DNA of 12,662 nucleotides from Pseudomonadota bacterium (lineage in GTDB: Bacteria; Pseudomonadota; Gammaproteobacteria; Xanthomonadales; Xanthomonadaceae), in NCBI GenBank assembly GCA_023388715.1, contig JAEWFT010000051.1:1-12662 (forward strand). Reading direction: 5' to 3'. The position numbers and the translations under genes are program-made. How positions within the stretch are numbered: the first letter of the stretch is position 1; each line of letters starts with the position of its first letter. Below the pieces are notes generated by a model. The model saw nothing but the letters and a program-made list of their open reading frames with translations. It was not told the origin of the DNA and made no database searches. This document shows, one piece after another, positions 5,921 to 12,662 of this stretch.

Positions 5921-7012
5921 TTACCGCAGCTGCGCGGCCCAGTAGGTCTCGACCTGCTGCACCAGCTCCGCCGGCAGCGGGACGTAGTCCAGCGCCTTGG
6001 CCTGCTCCGCGCCGTCCTTCCAGGCCCAGCGGAAGAAGTCCTGCGCGGCCTTGGCGGCGGCGGCGTCGCGCGGCTGCTTGCGCATCAGGACGAAGTTGGT
6101 GGCGGCGATCGGCCACGCATCCGCGCCCGGCGCATTGGTGATGACCAGGTTGAAGTCCTGCGCGTTGGCCCAGTCGGCGCTGGCGGCCGCCGCGGCGAAG
6201 GATTCGGCGCTCGGCTGCACCCAGTTGCCCGAGGCGTTCTGCATGCCGGCGTGGGCCATCTTGTTCTGCAGCGCGTAGGACAGTTCGACGTAGCCGATCG
6301 CGCCCTTCAGCTGCTTGACGTAGGAGGCCACGCCCTCGTTGCCCTTGCCGCCCACGCTGGAGCCGGCCCAGGTCACGGTGGTGCCTTCGCCGATCTTCTC
6401 CTTCCATTCCGGGCTGACCTTGGCCAGGTAATTGGTGAAGTTGAAGGTCGTGCCCGAACCGTCGGAGCGGCGCACCACGTTGATCTTCTCTGCGGGCAGC
6501 GTCACGCCCGGGTTCACCGCGGCGATGGCCGGATCGTTCCACATGGTGACCTTGCCCATGTAGATGTCGGCCAGCAGCGGGCCGGTCAGGCGCAGCGCGC
6601 CGGCCTCGATGCCCGGCAGGTTGACCACCGGGACAACGCCACCGATGGTGGACGGGAACTGCACCAGCCCTTCCTTGGCCAGCTCATAGGAGGCCAGCGG
6701 CTTGTCGGACGAACCGAAATCCACGGTGCCGGCCTTGATCTGAGCGATGCCACCGCCGGAGCCGATCGACTGGTAGTTGACCTTGTTGCCGGTCGCCTTG
6801 GCGTAGTCGGCAGACCACTTGGAAATCAGCGGATACACGAAGCTGGCGCCGGCGCCGGTGATCTGCGCGGCGACCTTGTCGCCTGCTCCGGCAGCGGTGC
6901 TGCCCTGTGCGGCGGGTGCACCATCGGCCGGCGCGGATTCGTTCTTGCAGGCAGACAGGCCGACGGCGAGGCAGAGGCCGAGGACGGCGAGGCGGGGAAG
7001 GGTGCGGGTCAT
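5921..7012 (-). CDS. pstS: Phosphate-binding protein PstS, predicted lipoprotein
   Basis: PstS is the extracytoplasmic receptor that captures inorganic phosphate and hands it to PstC/PstA. From the ATG at 7012 it has 363 residues. The N-terminus is a lipoprotein signal: basic start, hydrophobic 8-18, lipobox LSAC with Cys22, followed by a low-complexity Ala/Gly linker to about 46. Phosphate-site motifs are intact: GAGASFVYPL (53-62), QSIGSGGGIAQI (81-92), DFGSSDKPL (98-106), RRSDGSGTTFNFTNYL (181-196) and GNEGV (224-228). By comparison with E. coli PstS, S57, S85, D103, R182, S186, G187 and T188 should bind phosphate. A start at 7054 would add 14 residues before the signal, but it lies inside the Pho-box array and has no ribosome binding site, so 7012 is preferred. 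The gene leads the pst operon. Confidence 0.95.
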   Translation of the reverse strand: MTRTLPRLAVLGLCLAVGLSACKNESAPADGAPAAQGSTAAGAGDKVAAQITGAGASFVYPLISKWSADYAKATGNKVNYQSIGSGGGIAQIKAGTVDFGSSDKPLASYELAKEGLVQFPSTIGGVVPVVNLPGIEAGALRLTGPLLADIYMGKVTMWNDPAIAAVNPGVTLPAEKINVVRRSDGSGTTFNFTNYLAKVSPEWKEKIGEGTTVTWAGSSVGGKGNEGVASYVKQLKGAIGYVELSYALQNKMAHAGMQNASGNWVQPSAESFAAAAASADWANAQDFNLVITNAPGADAWPIAATNFVLMRKQPRDAAAAKAAQDFFRWAWKDGAEQAKALDYVPLPAELVQQVETYWAAQLR

Positions 7013-7047
7013 GGGATTCACTCTTGGAGAGACCGCGTGCGCGGAAG

Positions 7048-7086
7048 GTGACATGAAATGATGTTTTTGTGACAGGAAGATGACAT
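7048..7086 (-). promoter_or_regulatory. Pho-box array (PhoB site) upstream of pstS
   Basis: Reading the minus strand, heptamers resembling the PhoB half-site CTGTCAT occur at 7086-7080 (ATGTCAT), 7075-7069 (CTGTCAC), 7064-7058 (ACATCAT, weaker) and 7054-7048 (ATGTCAC). Successive starts are 11, 11 and 10 bases apart. The first two form a near-consensus Pho box with an A/T-rich spacer. In Pho promoters such a box replaces the -35 element. The array lies 36-74 bases before the chosen pstS start, which argues against the longer pstS start. Binding itself is inferred. Confidence 0.8.
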
Positions 7087-7101
7087 CGGTGACCGGGCTT
7101 G

Positions 7102-7121
7102 CCGGAACCGGTTGTTTCCGG
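7102..7121 (-). other. Weak hairpin in the porin-pstS gap
   Basis: The 173-base gap between the porin stop and the pstS start holds a 6-base perfect inverted repeat (CCGGAA/TTCCGG, 8-base loop) upstream of the Pho boxes. No U-tract follows, so porin transcripts may read on into pstS. It may be a weak terminator or chance. Confidence 0.25.
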
Positions 7122-7185
7122 GCGTTCGGTCCGGTGGCGCGAGGCCGTGGTTTGCAGGGCGATGTTTCAGTTTCGCGACCGCCGT

Positions 7186-8367
7186 TTACCAGTGGAACTG
7201 CGCACGCAACTCGAGCGCGCCCGGGTCGTCATGGCGGTTGGCCTGCAGCACGGGGTCGTACTTGCGGCTAGACGCCTTCACGTAATTCAGCGCGAGCTTG
7301 AGATGCGCGCCCCAGTAGTAATTGGCGCCGAGCGTCCAGGCGTCCATGCGCCCACCCAGCACGCCGGTCACTACCGGACCCGGCGTGGCCAGGACCTGCC
7401 CGTCATCCAGGTCGATGGTGTCGTAGCGCAGGCCGAGCTGCAGCATGCCCGTCTCCGGACGCGCCGGCGAGGGCGTGACGGGCACACCGCCCTTGTAGCC
7501 AAACGCCTCGCCGGTGACGTTCCACAGCGCGGCGGCATACGCGCCGTTGCCGGTGAAGTCGCTGGCGCCGCTGCGGCGCGTGGTGCTGCGCATCGCTTCC
7601 GCCTGCAGCTTCAGCGGGCCTTGAAGCCACAGGGCCTCCATCCCGTTGGTCTGTACCTTGTCCGCGCTGGAGAGCACGCCGGTGTCGACCAGGCGCACCG
7701 CCGCCATGTCCGCCTGCGGGCGGGCGCGCCAGCGCTGCGCGTTCGCCCTGCCGGCAAGTTCGGCGTCGTAATAGGCGTGGGCCAGTCCCAAGTGCAGGGT
7801 GCGGCCTTCGCCTTGCAGCGGCGCCCAGGTGCCGCGCAGGGCGAGGCCGTCGCCCACCGCATTGTCGCGGGTGAGTTCACGGGTGAACGCAGAAGCGCGC
7901 AGGCTCCATGCCTTCCCCGCCACGCCATAACTGCCACCGAGCCGCCGCGAGACGGCCCACGTGTTGGTGATCGTGGCCTTAGAGACGAAGTCGTTGTGCT
8001 TGCTTGACGTCAGCTCCTCCAGCCCCAGCGGCTGCTTGAACTGACCAAGCGTCAGCTGCTGGTTGCCAGCGAACTTCCAGGCAACGTTCACGTCCAGCCA
8101 TTTTTCCGACCGGGCGTCATAGCCCGCCACCCAGTCCACGCCGCCGGGGCCCTTGCCCTTGAGCACCAGTTCGATGCGGCGGATGCCCGAAGTGGAATCG
8201 CCGCCGAGGTCGGACACGTCGTTATCGAAGTGGTACGTGTCGGCCTGGACCATGCCTTCGAAGCCGATGGTGGTGCCCGCCACTCTCCCGAGCGGCACTT
8301 CGGCGTGGGCGATGGGGGCCGTGGCGAGCAGGACGGCCAGGGGGAGAAGGCGGCGCGCATGTGTCAT
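7186..8367 (-). CDS. Phosphate-selective porin, OprO/OprP family
   Basis: This is a trimeric-porin-type outer-membrane channel of the OprP/OprO (phosphate or pyrophosphate selective) family. From the ATG at 8367 it has 393 residues. Residues 1-22 are a signal peptide with an AHA/EV cleavage site. The mature start GTTIGFEGMVQADTYHFDND (31-50) and LGQFKQPLGLEELTSSKHND (107-126) are typical of the family, and the remainder shows alternating beta-strand patterns. The C-terminus (LELRAQFHW) ends in an aromatic residue, as outer-membrane barrels do. A longer frame opens at 8463, but it would run through the Pho-box repeats and put 32 non-signal residues ahead of the clear signal peptide, so 8367 is preferred. 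It lies directly before pstS with its own Pho site and probably serves the same uptake pathway. Ion selectivity (phosphate versus polyphosphate) cannot be decided from sequence reading. Confidence 0.9.
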   Translation of the reverse strand: MTHARRLLPLAVLLATAPIAHAEVPLGRVAGTTIGFEGMVQADTYHFDNDVSDLGGDSTSGIRRIELVLKGKGPGGVDWVAGYDARSEKWLDVNVAWKFAGNQQLTLGQFKQPLGLEELTSSKHNDFVSKATITNTWAVSRRLGGSYGVAGKAWSLRASAFTRELTRDNAVGDGLALRGTWAPLQGEGRTLHLGLAHAYYDAELAGRANAQRWRARPQADMAAVRLVDTGVLSSADKVQTNGMEALWLQGPLKLQAEAMRSTTRRSGASDFTGNGAYAAALWNVTGEAFGYKGGVPVTPSPARPETGMLQLGLRYDTIDLDDGQVLATPGPVVTGVLGGRMDAWTLGANYYWGAHLKLALNYVKASSRKYDPVLQANRHDDPGALELRAQFHW

Positions 8368-8404
8368 GGGCGGGATCCGGTGGCGGAGCGATGGCGCGCA
8401 CACT

Positions 8405-8433
8405 AAGACACAAATATTGCAGTGAAATGACAC
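8405..8433 (-). promoter_or_regulatory. Pho-box repeats upstream of the OprO/OprP porin
   Basis: On the minus strand three heptamers start exactly 11 bases apart: GTGTCAT (8433-8427), CTGCAAT (8422-8416) and GTGTCTT (8411-8405), separated by A/T-rich tetramers (TTCA, ATTT). This matches the spacing and base pattern of PhoB half-sites, though the second and third units deviate from CTGTCAT. The site lies 38-66 bases before the porin ATG. A -10 is not distinct; CTTAGT around 8407-8402 is at about the right distance. Confidence 0.7.
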
Positions 8434-8556
8434 GCTGTCTTGAAACTGCCATTCCGCTGCCATGTTGCAGCCGCGCGGTTGACATCAGCGGGCTTGAGAC
8501 TACCGATTCCAATTGTCCGACGAATGGCCGTGCGGCTGCAGCGAAGCGATGCCTGC

Positions 8557-8587
8557 AAAAAGAAAGACCCGGCACCGGGCCGGGTCT
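8557..8587 (-). terminator. Intrinsic terminator after the TonB receptor gene
   Basis: On the minus strand a perfect 9-base stem (AGACCCGGC, 5-base loop, GCCGGGTCT; 8587-8565) is followed at once by a T-rich run (TTCTTTTT, 8564-8557). It begins 27 bases past the receptor stop codon. This is a textbook rho-independent terminator and separates the receptor operon from the Pho-controlled porin. Confidence 0.92.
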
Positions 8588-8614
8588 CTTGAAACCACGA
8601 TCGGGGTTGGCAGA

Positions 8615-11263
8615 TCAGAAGTCGACGGACACGCTGAGGCTGTAGCTCACGCCCGGCTCGTAGCGGTAGACGTCCAGTCGCTGGCCGCCGGCCTGCTGGT
8701 ATTCCTGGTACTCGGTGCCGAGCAGGTTGCGCGCGGCGAACTTGATCGAGGGCGTGTAGCCGCCCCAGTCCAGCGACTTGCGCAGGACGAAGTCGAGCGT
8801 GGTGCCCGGTTCCTCCAGCGTGTCGGGCTGGCGCACGCTGCCCAGCGCGCCGCGGCCGCTGATGCGCTCGCTGACGTGGTTGCCGATCAGGGTGGCCTGG
8901 AAACGGCCATCCGCGCTCTCGATCCCGAGCTGCAGGTTGGCGATGTGCTCGGCCTGGCCCTGCATGCGGCTGCCGTCGACCACGTAATTGGTGGCCGGGC
9001 GGCTGGCGCCCTGGGTGTCGGCCGGGATCACCTCGTCGCTGGCGTCGGCGTTCACCGAGGACTTGGTCCAGGTGTAGTTGCTCGCCAGGTACAGGCGGTT
9101 GTCGCCCCACGCGATGCCGTCGAAGTACTTCTTGAAGTCCAGCTCGATGCCGTAGAGCACGGCTTCCGGGGCATTGATGAAGTTGCGCAGGTAACTGCCG
9201 CCCGACGCGACGCTGACCACTTCCTCGACCGGCTTGTCGATCGTCTTGTGGAACAGGCCGCCGGTGAAGTACTCGCCTTCGCCGAAGTACCACTCGTAAC
9301 GGGCGTCAAGGTTGGCCAGCTCGCTGTCGACCAGGTACGGGTTGCCGGAATACAGCCGCTCGTTGTCCGGGTCGCTGTACTGCTGCGGCGCCAGCTCGCG
9401 GAACTGCGGACGGGCAATGGTCTTGGACGCACCGAAGCGCAGCTGCTGGTTGTCGGCAAGATTCCAGGTCAGGGTGAGTGCCGGCAACAGGTACGCGTTC
9501 TCGGTCGGGGCAGGGGTCGCCTGCAGCGCGGCGCTGAAGATGTCGTAGGGCCGCACGCCCTGGGTCGCGTCCTCGTAGCGCAGGCCGAACGTGCCGCGCA
9601 CCGTGTCGGTGATCGCGCCTTCCAGTTCCAGGTAGGCGGCGCCCACCTCCAGGCTGGCATCGTACGCGGCGGCGCCGGCCGAGCCGGTCGTTTCCTGGAA
9701 CTCGAACAGGCCGTGGCTGATGTTGTAGTCCGACAGCAGGTAGTCGATGCGCTGGTACTGGTTGTAGAAGCCCAGCGCGGTGTCCTCGTAGCGGAAGCGG
9801 CGGACCGTCGCGTTGCGCTCGTTCTCGCTCCAGGACAGCCCGCCGGCCAGGGTCAGGCTGCGTTCGGTCGGCAGTACCCAGGTCACGTCCAGCCCTGCGC
9901 TGTCGACCCGGTCATCGACCTTGCTGAACTGGAAATAGTTGCTGGAGTAGGCGCCGCTGTAGGCCCAGTACCCGTTGTTGTTGACGTAGCGGATGCCGGT
10001 TTCGTACGGCACGTCGCGATTGGCGCGCGCCGAGGCGATGCGCCAGTCGACGGTGATGTCGCCGTATTCGCTGAAGGCATGCTCGCCGCTGACCTGGCTG
10101 TTGACGAGGGTGCGCTCGATCCAGCGGGTGGTGTCGTCGCGCGCCTCGTCGCCCGGCGTGGTCGAGAAGTCGAAGAAGAAGCCGTTCGCGCTACGCGCCT
10201 CCTTCAGGGTGTCGTGCACGTACAGGGTGGTCCACCCGACCTGGTGCCGTTCGCCCTTCAGGCCCAGGCCCACCAGTGCGTTGATGCGCGCGTTGTTGCG
10301 GGTGGCGGCGAAGTCGTAGTCCTTGTCCATCTCCACGCCGGTGGCGGTGAAGGTGCCGGCCTGCTGGTCGCCGAACCGCGTGCGCCACTGGTTGCTGAAG
10401 CCGGCGACGGCGATGCCGCCCAGCTTCAGGCCGTCGTCGATCTCGGACGAGAAACCGCCGCTGGCGCCGAACTCGACGTCGGGATCGATGCTGTCCTTCT
10501 GCTGCAGCAGGTAGAGGTTGGGGTTGTCGAAGCTGCGGCCGATGGTGCGGATGTCCTCGGCGCTGAAGTGCTCGCCGGCGCTGACGCGCTGCCCGCTGGC
10601 AAGCGCCGCCGACAGTTCCGGCGAGAGCTTGCGGCTGCCGTCGTCGTAGCCCCAGAAATCGTCGTCGCCGCCGTAGTAGGTCAGTCCCTTCTCGAAGGTG
10701 GTGACGTCGTTGCCGCCGATGCCGGCCGACAGCTTCAGGAAGCTCTTCTCGGGCACCGTCAGGCCCTTGAGGTCGACCACGCCGCCACCGAACTCACCGG
10801 GATAGCGTGCGGAAAAGGTCTTCTGCACCGCCATGCCCTGCAGCGCTTCGCTGGGGAACAGGTCGAGCGGGACCACGCGCTGCAGCGGTTCGGGACTGGG
10901 CAGCGGCGAGCCATTGAACAGGGCGGACGAGTAGCGCTCGCCCAGGCCGCGCACGTAGACGAACGTCTCGCCCACCACGCTGAGGCCGCTCACCCGGGTC
11001 AGGGCCTGCGCGGCGTCGCCATCGCCGGTGCGCTGGAATTCCTCGCGGGTCACCACCGAGATGACCGAGGAACTCTGCAGGAGCGGCTCGGGGATGTATT
11101 CGGCGCTCACCACCACCGAGTCGAGCGTGCGCGGCTCCTGCGACTGGTCTTGCGATGCGGCCTGCGGGGTGGGTGCCGGCGCGTCCTGCGCCAAGGCGGC
11201 GTTGGCCGCGAGCAGCGCGGCGATGGCCAGCGACAGGCTGGAGCGGGCGGGGGTGTGCTTCAT
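8615..11263 (-). CDS. TonB-dependent outer-membrane receptor
   Basis: This is an 882-residue TonB-dependent receptor, importing an unidentified substrate across the outer membrane with energy from TonB/ExbBD. Residues 1-25 are a signal peptide (cleavage near ALA/QD). A Pro/Gln-rich segment follows, then a TonB-box-like stretch TLDSVVVSA (46-54). The plug domain spans about 60-170 with the sub-family motifs VYVRGLGERYSSALFNG (102-118), LQRVVPLDLFPSEAL (127-141) and GEFGGGVVDL (156-165). The remainder is a large beta-barrel ending in SLSVSVDF with the terminal Phe of barrel proteins. AAGG lies 7 bases before the ATG at 11263; an in-frame ATG at 11293 gives a poorer signal peptide. No carboxypeptidase-like extra N-terminal domain is seen. 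It follows the beta-helix gene after a 117-base gap, and the pair may act together. The location beside phosphate genes suggests, but does not prove, a phosphorus-containing ligand. Confidence 0.93.
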   Translation of the reverse strand: MKHTPARSSLSLAIAALLAANAALAQDAPAPTPQAASQDQSQEPRTLDSVVVSAEYIPEPLLQSSSVISVVTREEFQRTGDGDAAQALTRVSGLSVVGETFVYVRGLGERYSSALFNGSPLPSPEPLQRVVPLDLFPSEALQGMAVQKTFSARYPGEFGGGVVDLKGLTVPEKSFLKLSAGIGGNDVTTFEKGLTYYGGDDDFWGYDDGSRKLSPELSAALASGQRVSAGEHFSAEDIRTIGRSFDNPNLYLLQQKDSIDPDVEFGASGGFSSEIDDGLKLGGIAVAGFSNQWRTRFGDQQAGTFTATGVEMDKDYDFAATRNNARINALVGLGLKGERHQVGWTTLYVHDTLKEARSANGFFFDFSTTPGDEARDDTTRWIERTLVNSQVSGEHAFSEYGDITVDWRIASARANRDVPYETGIRYVNNNGYWAYSGAYSSNYFQFSKVDDRVDSAGLDVTWVLPTERSLTLAGGLSWSENERNATVRRFRYEDTALGFYNQYQRIDYLLSDYNISHGLFEFQETTGSAGAAAYDASLEVGAAYLELEGAITDTVRGTFGLRYEDATQGVRPYDIFSAALQATPAPTENAYLLPALTLTWNLADNQQLRFGASKTIARPQFRELAPQQYSDPDNERLYSGNPYLVDSELANLDARYEWYFGEGEYFTGGLFHKTIDKPVEEVVSVASGGSYLRNFINAPEAVLYGIELDFKKYFDGIAWGDNRLYLASNYTWTKSSVNADASDEVIPADTQGASRPATNYVVDGSRMQGQAEHIANLQLGIESADGRFQATLIGNHVSERISGRGALGSVRQPDTLEEPGTTLDFVLRKSLDWGGYTPSIKFAARNLLGTEYQEYQQAGGQRLDVYRYEPGVSYSLSVSVDF

Positions 11264-11307
11264 TGGGCAGCCTTCATGGTTGTTCGGTCGCAACGCGTCA
11301 TGGGGAA

Positions 11308-11326
11308 GGCCGCGGCGTGCGCGGCC
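11308..11326 (-). other. Hairpin in the beta-helix/TonB receptor gap (proximal to receptor)
   Basis: This is a 7-base perfect stem (GGCCGCG/CGCGGCC) with a 5-base loop, 45-63 bases before the receptor ATG. It has no U-tract. Together with the hairpin at 11342-11365 it forms a tandem pair in the intercistronic region. Confidence 0.45.
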
Positions 11327-11341
11327 CTCCCGGGGAATGCA

Positions 11342-11365
11342 GCGGGGCGGGATCGCCCGCCCCGC
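11342..11365 (-). other. Strong 10-base-pair hairpin after the beta-helix gene
   Basis: This is a perfect 10-base stem (GCGGGGCGGG/CCCGCCCCGC) with a 4-base loop, beginning 15 bases after the stop codon of the beta-helix gene on the minus strand. No T-run follows, so it is not a normal intrinsic terminator. It may protect the upstream mRNA's 3' end or attenuate expression of the receptor. Confidence 0.55.
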
Positions 11366-11380
11366 GGGTGGCGCGGTGGA

Positions 11381-12662
11381 TCAGCAAGGCTTGTCGGCGG
11401 TCAGGTTGCAGGTCCAGCCCTGCCACCAGGTGTCGTTGGCATCCTTGACCGCGCCGATGTAGCTGGTGTTGTCGAAAAAGGCATGCACGGACTTCAGGTT
11501 GGCGTACGGGGCGACGGCGGCTTCGTTGGCGCCATTGATGAAGGTGGCGGTCAGCGAAGATGTGCCGCGGGCGGTGTTGTTGGTGCCGGCGTTGAAGTTC
11601 GCCTCGGCGGTGCTCCCGGCCACGAACGGCACCGGGCAGGAGAAGAACACCGAGTGGAAGGTGCCGACGCTGCCGGTGCCGGTGACGTTCAGGCACTTGT
11701 CGCCATTGCCGGTGCCGCCCGCCGGGCGCGTCACCACGGTGTTGAAGATGCCGGCGTTGGTGCCCTGGTTGATCTCGATGCCCCAGCCGGAGCGGGCGTT
11801 GCCGATCAGGGTGGCGTTGGCCAGCTTCGGGGTGGAGAACGGGGTGCGGTTGACCGAGGACCACTCGAGCAGCTTGTCGCCGGTGCCGGCGCGCTGGATC
11901 GCGATGACGTACTGCGCGCCGCCGCTCCAGCCGGTGTCGATGTCGAGGCTGTCGTCATCGGCGCCGGTCAGCACGATGCGCTTGAGGTTGGCGCTGCCGC
12001 CGAAGATCTCGATGCCGTCGTCGGCGCTGTTGTGGGTCTGGATGTACTCCAGCTCGGTGCCGCTGCCGACGCCGCCCAGGGTCAGGGCCTGCAGCTCGTT
12101 GCCCGGGCTCACTTCGTAGCCGCTGTACAGGATGCGCACGTAGCGCATCTGGCCGCTGCTGTCGGTGTTGCTGCTGCCGCCGTAGTAGGCGTTGTTGACG
12201 CCTTCGATCAGCGCCTGGCAGGTGGCGGAACCCGGCGTGACCTGGCTGTTGCAGTTGTTGATCGGCGCGCGGCCGAGCAGGATCACGCTGCCCCACTGGC
12301 CCTGCGAGTCCGCGGTGGTCTGGCCTTCCAGCGACTGGCGCGAGGTGAAGGTGATCGGCTGGTCCTTGGTGCCGACCGCGACCAGCTGCGAGCCGCGATT
12401 CACCAGCAGGTAATCGGAAGGCGCGGCGCCGTAGAGGGTGACGCCCGGATCGATGCTCAGCACTGCGCGGGCGGCGCCGGCAACCGGGTTGTTGGCGTCG
12501 CCGCCGGCATCGGTGCCGACCGTCACTGCGCCGGCGATCTGGTAGACCAGCCCCGGAATCCTGGCCAGCGCCAAGCTCTGGTTGATCTCGTTGGGCAGGC
12601 GGCAGGCGCGCAAGGTGCCACTGGCCACGGTACCGACGTTGGTCAGGCCGGCCGGGCAGCTG
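11381..12662 (-). CDS. Exported protein with probable parallel beta-helix, 3' part (runs off the right edge)
   Basis: The last 426 codons of a gene whose start, and any signal peptide, lie outside the window. I cannot assign a function. The protein is rich in Gly, Asn, Thr and Ser and has repeated short beta-strand/turn units typical of right-handed parallel beta-helices, for example VNRGSQLVAVGTKDQPITFTS followed by GQWGSVILLGRAPINN (121-136). Numbering is from the first full visible codon. Two acidic motifs stand out: DDGIEIFGG (214-222) and DDDSLDIDTGWSGG (235-248), possibly metal or ligand binding. Eight cysteines (2, 20, 137, 148, 323, 342, 418, 426) are spread in likely pairs, consistent with disulfides in an exported protein; the last residue is Cys. 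From memory, proteins with the same motifs occur next to TonB-dependent receptors in Bacteroidetes and Xanthomonadaceae. It precedes the receptor gene by 117 bases, probably in one operon. Confidence 0.75.
   Translation of the reverse strand, partial: SCPAGLTNVGTVASGTLRACRLPNEINQSLALARIPGLVYQIAGAVTVGTDAGGDANNPVAGAARAVLSIDPGVTLYGAAPSDYLLVNRGSQLVAVGTKDQPITFTSRQSLEGQTTADSQGQWGSVILLGRAPINNCNSQVTPGSATCQALIEGVNNAYYGGSSNTDSSGQMRYVRILYSGYEVSPGNELQALTLGGVGSGTELEYIQTHNSADDGIEIFGGSANLKRIVLTGADDDSLDIDTGWSGGAQYVIAIQRAGTGDKLLEWSSVNRTPFSTPKLANATLIGNARSGWGIEINQGTNAGIFNTVVTRPAGGTGNGDKCLNVTGTGSVGTFHSVFFSCPVPFVAGSTAEANFNAGTNNTARGTSSLTATFINGANEAAVAPYANLKSVHAFFDNTSYIGAVKDANDTWWQGWTCNLTADKPC

Noticed and set aside
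5345..7051. Very long open frame on the plus strand opposite pstS and pstC
   Set aside because: It is antisense to two unmistakable genes and its His/Gly/Ala/Arg-rich product is typical of antisense frames in GC-rich DNA.
8367..8463. N-terminal extension of the porin starting at 8463
   Set aside because: It would run through the Pho-box repeats and precede a clear signal peptide starting at 8367.

Overview
The window is GC-rich DNA in which every recognisable gene lies on the minus strand, so transcription runs from the right edge to the left. Gene content, protein sequences and base composition suggest a gammaproteobacterium of the Xanthomonadaceae/Lysobacter type. That is inferred from how the proteins look; no database search was possible.

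In transcription order (right to left): (1) 12662-11381, the 3' part of a gene for an exported, probably beta-helical protein of unknown function; (2) 11263-8615, a TonB-dependent outer-membrane receptor, followed by a strong intrinsic terminator at 8587-8557; (3) 8367-7186, a phosphate-selective porin of the OprO/OprP family, preceded by Pho-box-like repeats (8433-8405); (4) 7012-2412, the phosphate operon pstS-pstC-pstA-pstB-phoU, preceded by its own Pho-box-like array (7086-7048); (5) 2293-258, a three-gene RiPP cassette of the HvfA/HvfB/HvfC (bufferin-like) type: a small exported Cys-rich precursor with EGKCG repeats and two EF-hands, a DUF692/MNIO iron oxidase, and a DUF2063 partner protein; (6) 236 to the left edge, the 5' part of the RNase T gene.

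The phosphate part is a coherent uptake module. The porin would admit phosphate across the outer membrane, the PstS lipoprotein would capture it, PstC/PstA with the ATPase PstB would pump it inward, and PhoU would signal sufficiency to the PhoR/PhoB system (not in the window). Both the porin and pstS carry heptamers at 11-base spacing, as expected for PhoB sites, and these sites also settle the start codons. The TonB receptor and beta-helix gene sit directly upstream and may form a surface uptake pair, but no Pho box for them is visible; their promoter lies beyond the right edge.

The RiPP cassette is the most unusual part. Its precursor carries two separate clusters of EGKCG units (2 and 3 copies), encoded by near-perfect 15-base tandem repeats, on either side of a pair of EF-hand loops. 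By analogy with characterised HvfA proteins, the EGKCG cysteines would be converted by HvfB/HvfC into metal-(copper-)binding groups. The cassette begins 118 bases after phoU with no clear intrinsic terminator between them, so read-through from the Pho operon is possible.

All non-coding stretches are shorter than 300 bases. They hold the Pho boxes, the terminator and several perfect hairpins. The hairpins between pstS and pstC and between the beta-helix and receptor genes come in pairs, lack U-tracts, and look like intra-operon RNA processing or attenuation elements. No tRNA, rRNA, CRISPR array, insertion sequence or phage gene was seen.
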